Source of the DNA: Amia ocellicauda
Lineage: Eukaryota > Chordata > Actinopteri > Amiiformes > Amiidae
NCBI RefSeq assembly: GCF_036373705.1
Contig: NW_027102713.1
Span: 95,593-159,592, forward strand
Length of the DNA: 64,000 nucleotides
Direction of reading: 5' to 3'
Shown: positions 1-9,577 of the stretch, one piece after another
How positions within the stretch are numbered: position 1 is the stretch's first letter
Layout: the number at the start of each line of letters is the position of its first letter
Notes under the pieces: generated by a model
Databases searched by the model: none
Seen by the model: only the letters and a program-made list of their open reading frames with translations
Told to the model about the DNA's origin: nothing
Translations under genes and position numbers: made by a program

Positions 1-384
1 TTTGCTTCTGGCCGGCATGTTTCTCAAAACATCCGTTACAACATCTCCCTCTGAACTCTCAACAGGTTCGGGCACCGCAACATCTTTATCAACCGTACCC
101 CCCGCATCAGTCCCAGAACCATTTTCTTGAGAGGCCATGGTTAAAGTTAAAATGTTTTGATCTTTTTCACCCTGTCTAACCAGACGGAGGTAGCGCTGTA
201 ACGTGTTGCTATACATCTGGGCTTTGGAATACTGATTTAAATCGGCCCTGGCCAGTATAGCTTTCATTTCAGAGTCCAGGTTGTTTTCGGCCGTTTGTCT
301 AATGGGCTCTGGCCCGACAACATTTTTTCTCAGTTTCTCAAGCTGCTCCTGAGGGATCAAAAACATTTTCTGAGCATATTCCAT
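1..384 (-). CDS. Conserved Polinton protein, partial (cut by window start)
   Basis: N-terminal about 128 codons of the 247-residue protein that is complete at 25915-26658. The start ATG is at 384-382 and the C-terminal half lies outside the window. It sits 2 bp downstream of the pVI-like gene on the same strand, as in the other copies. See the copy 2 entry for description. Confidence 0.85.
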   Translation of the reverse strand, partial: MEYAQKMFLIPQEQLEKLRKNVVGPEPIRQTAENNLDSEMKAILARADLNQYSKAQMYSNTLQRYLRLVRQGEKDQNILTLTMASQENGSGTDAGGTVDKDVAVPEPVESSEGDVVTDVLRNMPARSK

Positions 385-386
385 TA

Positions 387-722
387 TTAACCCACTCTGG
401 AAGCTAGAAGACTGGTTAGGAAAGGCACGGCTATGCTCAACAGCGGTCCTATAAAACCTCCGGTTTGATTAATCTTCTTTCTTTTTCTTTTAATAGAATA
501 CTTCTTATTAGCGATGATCTTGATAACCGCTTTTTGTTTTTTGAGTTTAGAATGTTGAGAAGGGGTTAGGGGTATATTACCGCGTAAGATGTTAAAAGCT
601 ATTTCACACAGGGTCTCGATCAAATCCGAGGGGGCCCCTGCCAGCACAGCTTTCCTATGGCGCGGGCTCCCCTCAAATAACATTTGCAAAAGCGGCAGAT
701 TTCTTTTAATCCGAACAGACAT
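387..722 (-). CDS. Small basic pVI-like virion protein (111 aa)
   Basis: A 111-residue protein present identically in all three copies. Three parts are visible: an N-terminal helical region (about 1-60), a Lys/Arg-rich stretch (about 61-84, including KRKRKK) and a Gly-Gly followed by a hydrophobic tail (about 87-109, FIGPLLSIAVPFLTSLL). Proteins with this build are found next to the ATPase in Polintons and adintoviruses and have been compared with adenovirus pVI, a membrane-active, capsid-internal protein; that role is inferred. The ATG is 6 bp from the ATPase stop on the same strand, so it probably shares a transcript. Confidence 0.7.
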   Translation of the reverse strand: MSVRIKRNLPLLQMLFEGSPRHRKAVLAGAPSDLIETLCEIAFNILRGNIPLTPSQHSKLKKQKAVIKIIANKKYSIKRKRKKINQTGGFIGPLLSIAVPFLTSLLASRVG

Positions 723-728
723 TCTTAT

Positions 729-1400
729 TTATTTCCTTTTCTTTAGCACATACACTGCCGGCCAATCGGGCGGGCACAAACCTGTTCTGAGGCGAAAGTC
801 TTCTGGGGTTTGTGCTTTTAAGTCCACAATCAAGTACCCGTAGGGTTTTTTGGTGGCATCCTCAAATGCCTCCAAAAAGAATTTGGTCTGGTTAGGGTAC
901 ATTTGACGAGCCAAGACGGTGACCTGTAGTTTATCTCTGGGGTTTTTAAAAAGAATTATATAATTGGCATTTAAATTAATAGTGCGGCTTTTTTTACCTT
1001 GAAAAAATAGATTTTGAACTAAATAAATAATACTTAAATTCCTATGATGAGTGTACTTTGTGAAAGCTTTTTCCACTTCACTGTTGTCACCGGCCTGCTC
1101 CATCAGGTCATCAAGGATCACTAGATTAGTTTGTCCGGGCGGGAACAGGTCATCGTCACACAACGAGGCGGGGAGACCTTGCACAAATTTCAGATTATTT
1201 TTTTTTGATGCCAAATCATCGTAGAGAGGTTGCCAGCAAGAGTAACACCACACTATGTTGTCAAGAGCTTGGGACACGGTTGCGTCCACATCTTCTATGA
1301 TGTTCTTTATAAGATAGCTCTTACCCGAATTGGAGGGACCGGCTATAATACAGGAGAAAGGGTGTTGAAGTCTGTTATCAAAACCACTGCTAATATCCAT
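729..1400 (-). CDS. A32/FtsK-type genome-packaging ATPase (223 aa)
   Basis: P-loop ATPase of the kind that pumps DNA into capsids in Polintons, adintoviruses and large DNA viruses (A32-like, HerA/FtsK group). Walker A is at residues 21-28 (GPSNSGKS) and Walker B around residues 93-98 (LVILDD). Length is normal for the family. Its start overlaps the 3' end of the polymerase frame by 11 bp on the same strand. Both nucleotide-binding motifs are intact in this copy, unlike copy 2. Confidence 0.9.
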   Translation of the reverse strand: MDISSGFDNRLQHPFSCIIAGPSNSGKSYLIKNIIEDVDATVSQALDNIVWCYSCWQPLYDDLASKKNNLKFVQGLPASLCDDDLFPPGQTNLVILDDLMEQAGDNSEVEKAFTKYTHHRNLSIIYLVQNLFFQGKKSRTINLNANYIILFKNPRDKLQVTVLARQMYPNQTKFFLEAFEDATKKPYGYLIVDLKAQTPEDFRLRTGLCPPDWPAVYVLKKRK

Positions 1401-4400
1401 AAGGCAGAGTGGTATAATCAGTCTTCAACACTCTTTTATTGTACACCACCCTTAACCGTTTGTTTAGTGATCTATTTTCCAATGTGTACCCCTTTTTATT
1501 GTGATAGATCTGATTTCCGGCTGTAATAATCTCGCGAGGAGGCGCGTCTTTCTCGGTTACAAAACTTTGTACCAGGGTCGTCAGAGACTTGATGTTAATG
1601 AGCTTGTTGTTACAATGGTTCAGAGTGAAACCCTTAACTTTCATACAGGTCTTACCCGCAGCCGTTCTGTATGCGTAAGTCTTAGGACCCCCTGAAACAA
1701 ACTCCACTATGTGGTCCTGAGGATCTAGCTCGCTCGTTAACTCCCCAAGGTAGTCCCCGAGGGGAGGGACCCAATCCCCTGGCCTGGTGACAAAGATTAC
1801 AGAGTCAGTATCATGATAGAGCGTGCGTTCCTGCAGCTGATCCATTAAGTTGTACAGTTCAAGCCGGGCGTAAGCCGTGGTAAAAACCGCTATGAAAACA
1901 TTAACGTTTCCCTGTTTGGTGGGGAAATCTTTAGGGGCCCTCCACTGGACCTGTGCCACGTGGTCATTTAAGAATTGAAAGTGTGATACTGCATGTTGTT
2001 TGGAAAAGATAAATTCTATAAACTGTTCAGGGGTTTTAATCAAGGTTGTGTTTAGACGGTTATTTCTTTCCCCAAACTTACCCCACAGACTGTTTAAAAT
2101 CAGTTTGGACATTTGTCTCTTGGCGGGGTTTACAGTTATGTTCCCCGGCTCTAGACGGATCCCTTCCTTTTCAAAATATTGCTGAACGTACCGCTCTTTG
2201 GCAGCGGAGTCAACACACCATGAGGGATAGCCCGATGCCTCCTGTTTCCCTTTCAGATGGGTCATAATGTACTCAGCAAAAAGAGTATCAGATTTTTCAG
2301 AAAAATGCCAAACCTCATACACCTTACCGACTCTGTAACCTTTCTCCACCGCCTTGTCAAGCTCAATGCTACACCAGACACCCGTCAGCGCTCTCTCGTC
2401 ATCACTGTGCAGACAAGAGGTATTTTGATTTTCAGTTTCCACACACGTTCTACACAGAGGGAACATCAATTTTCCCAAACACCTGTAAGGCAACACGGGT
2501 AGGAACAGCTCACGAGGAGGGTACATGGTGACTTTGATCAAACCAAAGTACTGTCCGATTTCGAGAAAGTCACGATAAACAATGGTTGGATGCCCCACCG
2601 GGTACATTTTGGTCTTGTTGACATAAGGGTACAGACTGGTGAAATCATAGTAATCTACTCTCTCACCCTCCTTTACCTCATAATGTAAACAGAGGGCGTT
2701 GGTACGACCCCCAAATAACGCATCCCTGGGCTCTAGACGTTCAGGAAAGTCCAAGGTTTCCATAAACCGTTGTACCTCCACATCCTGTTGCTTCAGGGTC
2801 GTCCACGCGTGTTCCCAAATCACCAGTACATTCAAACCATAGGTGTTTTTTAAAGTTTCAATTCGTTCCTGGAAATCATAGTACATATCACCGCAGAGTT
2901 TTTGTGTTACGGGGTTAAAGGTGTTTGGGTCGAAGCACTGAGGACAGCCATGGTAAATACAACCAGCAAACTCATAAGCGGTACGCCGCCCGGACACGTC
3001 GCTAAAACCGTCTAAGTAGTAAGGACCCATTTTGACTTCCCCTTGATTTAAAGCATGTCTGATGAAGATGTTATCCCGGGCACTCAGATATTCCAGCCAC
3101 TGTATGGAGACAGTCGAAAAGTTCTTTTGTCTAGCACGATAGTTGTCAGAAGTGGTGTCCGCTATAGTGTTTTTCTGCAAGAAATTGGATCGATACATTT
3201 TCATGCAGAGAGACGCTATGGTCACACTTTGCAAAGGGTCGAGACCCGACGTGTTGATAACCTCGGTGCGGAAACGCAAACAGGCTTCTTTAAGGATCTC
3301 CACATCATTTTTACAATAAGCGGCCATCTCTTCTCGGAAATCAAAAACACCCCCCTTAACCGTATTGTACCATTTAAAGAATTCCTCCCTCTCATGAGAC
3401 ATCATAGTATCAACCCCATAATAAGAGGCGGGCGGGTAGGACCCTCGATAATTTTGAGTGTCCTTAGTATTAAAAAAATGGCAGAACCAACCTTTCTTCT
3501 GAGCCTCAAAACCCAGAGCTTTAGGCAAAGCGCTCAATTTCATGGGGAGGAAATTTAACGAGTCTATGTAACGTTGGTTGAAAGCCTCGTTGGTGAAACA
3601 CATGATCTTGCTACCCTGAGCTATTATTTTTGGGGTCACCCCATTCTCCACCAGATACTTCATCAATATGTAAGAATCATAACCCTTAGCATTGTGGGCA
3701 ATAAATGTGTAATTGAGGTATTTTGGACCGCGATACCGCGTAAAGAAATCCCTGACACAACTCTCACCGCTAGCTGACCACTCACAATCCAACATGTCAA
3801 TACAGTGTATATAATTAGCAACATGGACCCCGTTTTCTTGCCGGCATTCAAAATCAAAAAAGACATACCGGTTGTGCGGCGGCTCCTTTTTAACCGGCTG
3901 AATAAAGCACTGGTGTTCAGACCCCGGGGTTAAATCCGCATTACAGATCCTACATCTCGGTTCCAGACATTTGTGTGGTTTAACCTCATGAAAACGGTAC
4001 TGGAGGCAACACTGCGGGCAATATTTAGTTTGATCACAATAACTCCGTTTTTTAACCCCCTCAGCAGCGGCCCTCTGCACCTTATGTTCGGAAAAACAGA
4101 ACGCGGAGAGACAAATCCTTAAGCAATCTTTACATCGGATGGTAGGGGCCAAACCCTTACGACATTGCGGATTGAAACAGACGTTACAGTAACCGTCACA
4201 GCGGTGCTTAAGCTTATCATTGAAGGCCTTATAACACCAATGACAAACATACGAACAACCCAAAAAAGCCGTCAAACTCTTTATTCCAAAGTAATGACTA
4301 TCACTTAGGAAGAGAAACAGTGTCTGTGTATGGGTTTCAGGATGTGTCTGAAATTTCACAAATACTTCCTTTACCTCACAACGGTACCACACAACAATTT

Positions 4401-5427
4401 TTAAAGACAACAACTCCTCAAACATGGCAATGTCTGAAAAGGCAACCATCTGTTGAGAGTTTAAGCCGGCCCTCTGATGAAGCATTAAAGCCTCTTGCAT
4501 AGCTTGGGGTTCAGGCATGTCGGGGGTGAGTAGTTTTATTAAACTGTAAGCAAAACAGAGCTTATTGTCCCCATTGGAACTCACCACTAATTGCCTGAGC
4601 TTGTTCCTAATTATGTCGTTCTTCAAGCATTTCGACAGTCTTCTAAGCGCCCCACCCTCAGGGTTAGGAACCACATTCATTACCAGAGACAGACTTTCAT
4701 CAGCTAAGATGGATGCGTTACTTTGCAATAACGCTTCGATTTTAGCCAGAAATTCATCAACATCTAAATTATCTCCACTCAGCATTACAGATAGGTTGCT
4801 AAACAAATCATCCCCTCTGAGTTCTAACTGTACAACATCTCGAGGTCTGACCCTTTCAGCAACCTGTTCAAGCATGTTTTGCAAGGCCTCGTGTATGTTG
4901 ACAAATATTTCTGCATAATTGTCACAATTTAAAAGTTCTGCAAAATTAAAACGCTGAATCATTTCAAAATTGTTATAGGCCGGTCTATCTATAATCACGG
5001 GATCACTGGTACTTTTGGACACATCATCATTTTGAACAAAGCCTTCAACCCCTACATTCTCACAGAGCATGTTATCCACAGCCTTATCAGTCTCAGAACC
5101 CTCCACATTCCGAACACCCCCACCGCTGACATCTACAAAACCCCCTTTTTGAGGAGGCTCATTTAAAGCCTGTAAAAGTCCTTCAAAGATATCCACCCGG
5201 TTAATGTCAAGACCCTCCTCTATAGTGACGGCTGCTTCTGCCGCCGTACTGTGTTCTAATTGTCTCAAATCATTTATAATAGGGGCAGAATTTGGTCGGG
5301 GTAGCGTCTCCAAAGCCTCCACCATTTCAAACAAATCGGGGTGAACTAGGGGTTGAACCTCTATAAGCGCTACCGTTGGGAGGTGGTTATTTAGATCATT
5401 GACCATCTGTAACAGGTCGGGGTTCAC
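1390..5427 (-). CDS. polB: Protein-primed family B DNA polymerase (1345 aa)
   Basis: Replicative polymerase of the element. In order: an acidic N-terminal region (1-290); an OTU-like or uncharacterised region (about 290-390); a Cys/His-rich zinc-binding block (about 391-507); 3'-5' exonuclease motifs Exo I (D525, E527), Exo II (FIAHNAKGYD, D584) and Exo III (Y704, D708); and polymerase motifs A (DFTSLYP, D928), B (K1108 with NSLWG 1112-1116) and C (YHDTDS, D1206 and D1208). The frame is complete. The codon at 5427 is GTG; the first AUG is codon 8 (5406), and the frame stays open a few codons upstream. The true N-terminus may therefore come from splicing or from the preceding small ORF, which overlaps by 4 bp and carries a similar motif. 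Confidence 0.93.
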   Translation of the reverse strand: MNPDLLQMVNDLNNHLPTVALIEVQPLVHPDLFEMVEALETLPRPNSAPIINDLRQLEHSTAAEAAVTIEEGLDINRVDIFEGLLQALNEPPQKGGFVDVSGGGVRNVEGSETDKAVDNMLCENVGVEGFVQNDDVSKSTSDPVIIDRPAYNNFEMIQRFNFAELLNCDNYAEIFVNIHEALQNMLEQVAERVRPRDVVQLELRGDDLFSNLSVMLSGDNLDVDEFLAKIEALLQSNASILADESLSLVMNVVPNPEGGALRRLSKCLKNDIIRNKLRQLVVSSNGDNKLCFAYSLIKLLTPDMPEPQAMQEALMLHQRAGLNSQQMVAFSDIAMFEELLSLKIVVWYRCEVKEVFVKFQTHPETHTQTLFLFLSDSHYFGIKSLTAFLGCSYVCHWCYKAFNDKLKHRCDGYCNVCFNPQCRKGLAPTIRCKDCLRICLSAFCFSEHKVQRAAAEGVKKRSYCDQTKYCPQCCLQYRFHEVKPHKCLEPRCRICNADLTPGSEHQCFIQPVKKEPPHNRYVFFDFECRQENGVHVANYIHCIDMLDCEWSASGESCVRDFFTRYRGPKYLNYTFIAHNAKGYDSYILMKYLVENGVTPKIIAQGSKIMCFTNEAFNQRYIDSLNFLPMKLSALPKALGFEAQKKGWFCHFFNTKDTQNYRGSYPPASYYGVDTMMSHEREEFFKWYNTVKGGVFDFREEMAAYCKNDVEILKEACLRFRTEVINTSGLDPLQSVTIASLCMKMYRSNFLQKNTIADTTSDNYRARQKNFSTVSIQWLEYLSARDNIFIRHALNQGEVKMGPYYLDGFSDVSGRRTAYEFAGCIYHGCPQCFDPNTFNPVTQKLCGDMYYDFQERIETLKNTYGLNVLVIWEHAWTTLKQQDVEVQRFMETLDFPERLEPRDALFGGRTNALCLHYEVKEGERVDYYDFTSLYPYVNKTKMYPVGHPTIVYRDFLEIGQYFGLIKVTMYPPRELFLPVLPYRCLGKLMFPLCRTCVETENQNTSCLHSDDERALTGVWCSIELDKAVEKGYRVGKVYEVWHFSEKSDTLFAEYIMTHLKGKQEASGYPSWCVDSAAKERYVQQYFEKEGIRLEPGNITVNPAKRQMSKLILNSLWGKFGERNNRLNTTLIKTPEQFIEFIFSKQHAVSHFQFLNDHVAQVQWRAPKDFPTKQGNVNVFIAVFTTAYARLELYNLMDQLQERTLYHDTDSVIFVTRPGDWVPPLGDYLGELTSELDPQDHIVEFVSGGPKTYAYRTAAGKTCMKVKGFTLNHCNNKLINIKSLTTLVQSFVTEKDAPPREIITAGNQIYHNKKGYTLENRSLNKRLRVVYNKRVLKTDYTTLPYGY

Positions 5428-5627
5428 GGTAAGTCTGGTAATTCACATTCTATCGGTGGTGATTGGGGGTTATTTAAATCATTTATCATTTGTAATAGTT
5501 CCTGGTTCATTGGGACATCAGAGGAGTTCACAACAGGGCCGAGGGTGTTCTCTCGGGAAGGTCTTTTTGGGGCCCTAACTTGTTCATAATCCTTTAGTTT
5601 GTGAGTTCTTTTACCAAGTCCGGACAT
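5424..5627 (-). CDS. Small ORF overlapping the polymerase start (67 aa)
   Basis: 67 residues, beginning ATGTCCGGA after an A-rich leader, N-terminal half Lys/Arg-rich. Its C-terminal part contains ELLQMINDLNN, closely matching DLLQMVNDLNN at the start of the polymerase frame, which it overlaps by 4 bp in another frame. All three copies keep it unchanged. It may be a leader exon or upstream frame of the polymerase rather than a separate gene; I recognise no family. Two AATAAA-like stretches lie just before its ATG and could end the upstream spliced transcript. Confidence 0.5.
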   Translation of the reverse strand: MSGLGKRTHKLKDYEQVRAPKRPSRENTLGPVVNSSDVPMNQELLQMINDLNNPQSPPIECELPDLP

Positions 5628-5690
5628 TTTTTTTATTTTTTATTTTTCCAACAACCCACAATAGTAAGGCGTTTTGTATCTATTAAAACA

Positions 5691-7726
5691 TTAAATACGG
5701 TACAATTCGTTAGTAAGGGTATTAATAAGGGTGTTTTGGCTCTCTATCACAAGGTTTTGCCCCACTAACACAAGTCTTTGATTTAGTAACAAGGTATGTA
5801 GCAACTCATGCCGACCTTCAGGAAGTAGCTCCGGGGGATGGTGTCCTGGCTCAGCTGCAAAGGATGGTCGCTCCGGTAAATCTCGGTCGAAGGAGGCAGG
5901 GAGCGAGCGTATACTCACGGACGGAGACCAAGAAGGCCTTTGCGGTGACACCCTGGCCAATCGCGGTGTACTGTTCAGCGTTTCTGTAGCCAAGAAACGG
6001 GGCTGGGGGGACGATGTTGAAACCAGTCCGTCGTTGGGTGGTGTGTCAACCCTGACTGACGGCGACCCCTGAGGTTGTTGGTTGCCTGTATTTGTTCCGC
6101 CCGACAATGCGGCGGGCTGAATCTGGATTGTTGAATTACCCCCAGAAGGCTGTGGCCTGAGTAGATGTTGGGGGGTCTCCAAGACCACCGTGGGGGATCC
6201 TCTCGGTGATCTCTCCGGGGAAGATGTTTGATCCCACTTAGACGGGGTAATTGTCCTCAATAGCTCATCCACAGAATGACTATCCCAAGAGTCTTGGGAA
6301 GAATAAAAATATACATTACATTTACATCTTTAAACGGCGACAGAAATCAAACTTAAAACAACATGTCCAGGACCTTCAAAACCTTTAGCTTTTTTAGACC
6401 TTTGAAAATAGGCTTAGACATTCACTACAACGCCTTATTATTTACAGACAATATATTTATTAGGACTTGATAATAAATGTAAAACAGAGAAGCCTCTGTA
6501 AATAAACTGTTTCTTAAATGTAATATTGTTAATAAAACACTTTTTATACACACACACACCACATTTCATTTTTAAATGAACCTTCCAAGTGTAAACGCTT
6601 CCTGATCCCGGGACTTCCTGTTTCACAAACGTTTTCACGATCTGTTTAAATATTAAATACAATGAACACCTTCAAGCCTTTTCCTACAGCCACTTTAAAA
6701 CAGAAGTATAATTGCGGGAGATAAGCCAAACAACTTACTAAAACCTTTCGGACAGCTTTACTTCCTAACCAGACGGTCGGGCAATCGGTCATTTCTAAAC
6801 ACATGCCCCAGAAACAAGCCTAGACCTGTCCGGACTTCTAAAGATCTTTCCCAGAACCCCCAAGACCTACAGGAAATGGGCACCCCTCGCTTAAATATTA
6901 GCCCTCAACGGGCAAACAAAACCCTTTTAAAAACATTAAAGTTTGAAAGATCTTACTTACCTCCAAAGAATAATCGTTTCTTATGTTTTTCAGCTTGTTT
7001 AGCTTTTTGCACTTCTGTGAAGGTAAGAGACATGTTTAACCTTTAACCACCCCGCTTTATAAAAAGCTTTAACCTCTTACAAGCGGCAGATATATACTCA
7101 CCGCTATCAGATACAGGGGCTGACGGCCTTTCAGATTCTTGAAAGGTTACGGTTCTCGAAGGTAAAACTAAACAAGCCCTCGATGTGGAAGGCCTTTCGT
7201 TGTCTCGAACCACGTTTCTTAATACTGTTAGAAAGGATATTTTTTTAAATTAACAAAACGGGCCTCAAACATCTTACAGAAACGTTATACAAACAAACAG
7301 GGGTTTAGTTCTTACCCGGTCGGCAGACAGCCTGTCTAGGGACAACCACTTCTCTTGGTTGATCCTCGGAGACATTAATCACAGGCCTTTCGATAGTTTC
7401 TGTGTAATTAAAGAGACCGCCATTAATATATATTAAAACGTTTTCATAACTCTAATGAGCCGCTTCAAAACACAACCACACACCCATACATAAGAACCCT
7501 TGAGCGCAAACACAAAAATCTTACCGTCGTTGTTCCAGATGATCTCCTCAGCGTTGGGAATTAACTCCTGTTGACTGGCTGAAAAATAATTTTACAGAAC
7601 TTAAAACAGATGTTATAACCTTATTTACAATACATGCCCACAACCCGCTCTGAGTCAATGAAAATAATCTGAAGACTTACCTAAAAACTCGTTTAAATCG
7701 AAGTCGTTGATGTTGTTTCCGGACAT
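5691..7726 (-). CDS. Six-exon spliced gene, unknown function (about 320 aa)
   Basis: Predicted from splice signals and unbroken phase. Exons (minus strand): 7681-7726 with ATG, 7525-7578, 7316-7399, 7102-7224, 6961-7014, 5691-6292. Introns are 102, 125, 91, 87 and 668 bp, all GT-AG (donors GTAAGT, GTAAG or GTGAGT; acceptors CAG, the last AAG), and all interrupt codons after base 1. The last exon codes a Ser/Pro/Thr-rich, probably disordered region and a helical C-terminus of about 40 residues. A TATA box lies 68 bp before the ATG. No family recognised; its position beside PolB at the right end suggests an early or regulatory product. The 3' exon alone is open from a GTG at 6272, so an unspliced reading would miss the N-terminal third. 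Confidence 0.65.
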
Positions 7727-7793
7727 TGTTGATCTTTAGGCTGAAATCGAAAGGTCAGTATGAGTCTGTCGAGCTGAAGACCAGACCTTCATA

Positions 7794-7799
7794 CTTATA
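7794..7799 (-). promoter_or_regulatory. TATA box of the spliced minus-strand gene
   Basis: TATAAG on the minus strand, 68 bp upstream of the exon 1 ATG at 7726. The surrounding sequence is the same in copy 2 (34070-34075). Confidence 0.6.
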
Positions 7800-9099
7800 C
7801 TGATGGCCGGATGCCGGATCTGCTTGTAAGGCATTGTTCTGGGCTGGCCTTTGTGCCGTCCTGTTACCAATTAACATATCAAAACCAACCAATAAAATGA
7901 CCCTGCATCAATTTCAAATAGAAACCAAGATGGCGACGATCTCTCTCCTCTCTACTCTAAACTTTTATTAGAACCTTTTGGTCTCTCAAAAAAACATTTT
8001 TAAGCATCAAGACCTATAGTCAATAAACACTAAGAATATTTCAGGCCTTTATACGCGCTAAAAAACAACCTGAGCCAAGAAAATAACTATAAAGATCTAA
8101 AATAAGTAGCGCTTTTCCAGTGATTTTTTTTTTTTTTTAATAGCGATGCTTTGTTTGGTATTAAACAAGTCACAAACTACTCAGAACAGCGTTTATCCCC
8201 ACAAAAGAGATATTTGGGTTTATTTTACAAAGCTTATAAATTATATAGTTTAAAAGTATTCTGAATGTTTTGAGACCACACGCCATGCCTACGTTTGTCT
8301 GAGCCCACCCCCGTCCCCCGTGGTGTGAGTGATTTAGCCTTGAGTGTTGTGATCTATTTAGCATTGAGTGATCAGTTGTTTTTATTTTTTAAATGATTCC
8401 TTATCATCAGGGATTGAGCCTGCTAAAATACCTTAAAAACATATCCTTATCTTAAGTCTAACTCTTATGAGCTTTAAGACCCTAGAATGTATTTAAGTAA
8501 AACGAATGAACACATTATGTGTGAGATAAAATATAACCACAGCTTTTTTTTTTTTTTTTTTTTTTTACAAAAACAATTAACCTATACCGACAAACACCCA
8601 CACACACACACACTCTCTTTTTTTAAATTTTATTTTTAATTAAATTTGAGGGGAGAGACAGAGCCATATACATTGGGGTTAACATAAGTACCCTATGCAA
8701 AACAGGAATTGTTAGGACTTGTGACCATTACAGACAACAGAACTTGTTGATCTTATAAAATGATTGGGCGAGAGAGAGAGATATAGAGACAGACAGAGAC
8801 AGAGCCAGTGTGAATATGATAAACGCACTATTCAAAATGGCATTGTTAAGACCTGGGACCATTACAGACAACAGAACTTGTTGATCTTATAAAATGCTTG
8901 GGCGAGAGAGACAGAGAGAGAGAGACAGACAGAGACAGAGACAGAGACAGTGTGAATATGATAAACGCACTATTCAAAATGGCATTGTTAAGACCTGGGC
9001 CCCTTACATGTATATTTAAAAAAGACCCCAAACCACTACAGGAAGAGCCGACCCATACACACTCTACAGTTGACCAACAAGAACAACAAGAACAACCGG
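7800..9099. other. Non-coding right arm of Maverick copy 1
   Basis: AT-rich, with no credible gene on either strand. It contains a T-tract (about 8546-8567), a short CA repeat (about 8598-8612), GA/CAGA-rich stretches and the minisatellite at 8700-9010. Short ORFs here are low-complexity or differ between copies. Confidence 0.7.
8700..9010. repeat. Minisatellite, about 134-142 bp period, 2.2 copies
   Basis: The block starting ATTGTTA(A/G)G recurs at 8708, 8842 and 8984. Each unit has a stretch ending ACTTGTTGATCTTATAAAATG followed by an imperfect GAGA/CAGA tract. The same array is at about 34976-35290 in copy 2. Confidence 0.85.
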
Positions 9100-9280
9100 T
9101 TATGGGTGGCCTTGTTGTTCAGGGTTTTAGGGGTGTACACTTTCTGACGGATATGACGTAGGAATAATTAAGGAAATAACTCTAAAATCACGCCCCCCAA
9201 TTATGACGTAGGAATATTAATAAGCTTAGGGCATACGTCATAACAAAATAGGCCGCGCCCAAAAAACCCTACTATCTACT
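9100..9280 (-). repeat. Right terminal inverted repeat, copy 1 (181 bp)
   Basis: Reverse complement of the left TIR at 19859-20039. It carries the CRE/ATF-like TGACGTA/TACGTCA sites. The element ends AG...CT, as is usual for Polintons. Confidence 0.93.
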
Positions 9281-9577
9281 CCTGTATGGTGCATTTTCTC
9301 TCTCTCTATCTGTGATTAAATCCTTACTTATATACATATGTCCATGAACGTTTCTGGTAACTCATGTAAATCACATCACACGACGGGCAGTGATCTTTTC
9401 GGTCACTTTGAAAGTTTTGCTCATGACAATCCTTTTCTATTGCGGCACGATGGCTGCCACCGATGAAGGAAAGTCGTCCGCAGTTGGCTGCAAGCTTGCC
9501 TGAAGCGCAGGAAAGGACTTACTCGCGACGTGCCACTTAAAGACTGAAGAAGTGGGGGTCGGCCTCACCGAGAGCCC

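Larger units (their letters stand above)
1..9280 (+). mobile_element. Maverick/Polinton (adintovirus-like) element, copy 1, right part only
   Basis: Right-hand part of a Maverick/Polinton that continues left of the window. It holds the minus-strand block (conserved Polinton protein cut by the window edge, pVI-like, ATPase, PolB, small ORF, spliced gene), a non-coding right arm and the right TIR ending ...CTATCTACT at 9280. The following six bases, CCTGTA, match the CCTGTG target duplication of copies 2 and 3 except for the last base. Genes are nearly identical to copies 2 and 3 (coordinate offset 26274-26276 to copy 2). Polymerase and ATPase frames look undamaged here. Confidence 0.93.

Noticed and set aside
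6438-6662. Minus ORF of 74 codons in the large intron of the spliced gene
   Set aside because: The frame differs in copy 2 because of a CA-repeat length change, so it is not maintained.
8170-8364. Minus ORF of 64 codons in the right arm
   Set aside because: Short, with no TATA box or splice context and no recognisable similarity; conserved only at the level of the whole element.
8898-9161. Plus ORF of 87 codons starting MGERDRERE
   Set aside because: Translation of a GAGA/CAGA repeat running into the TIR; low complexity.
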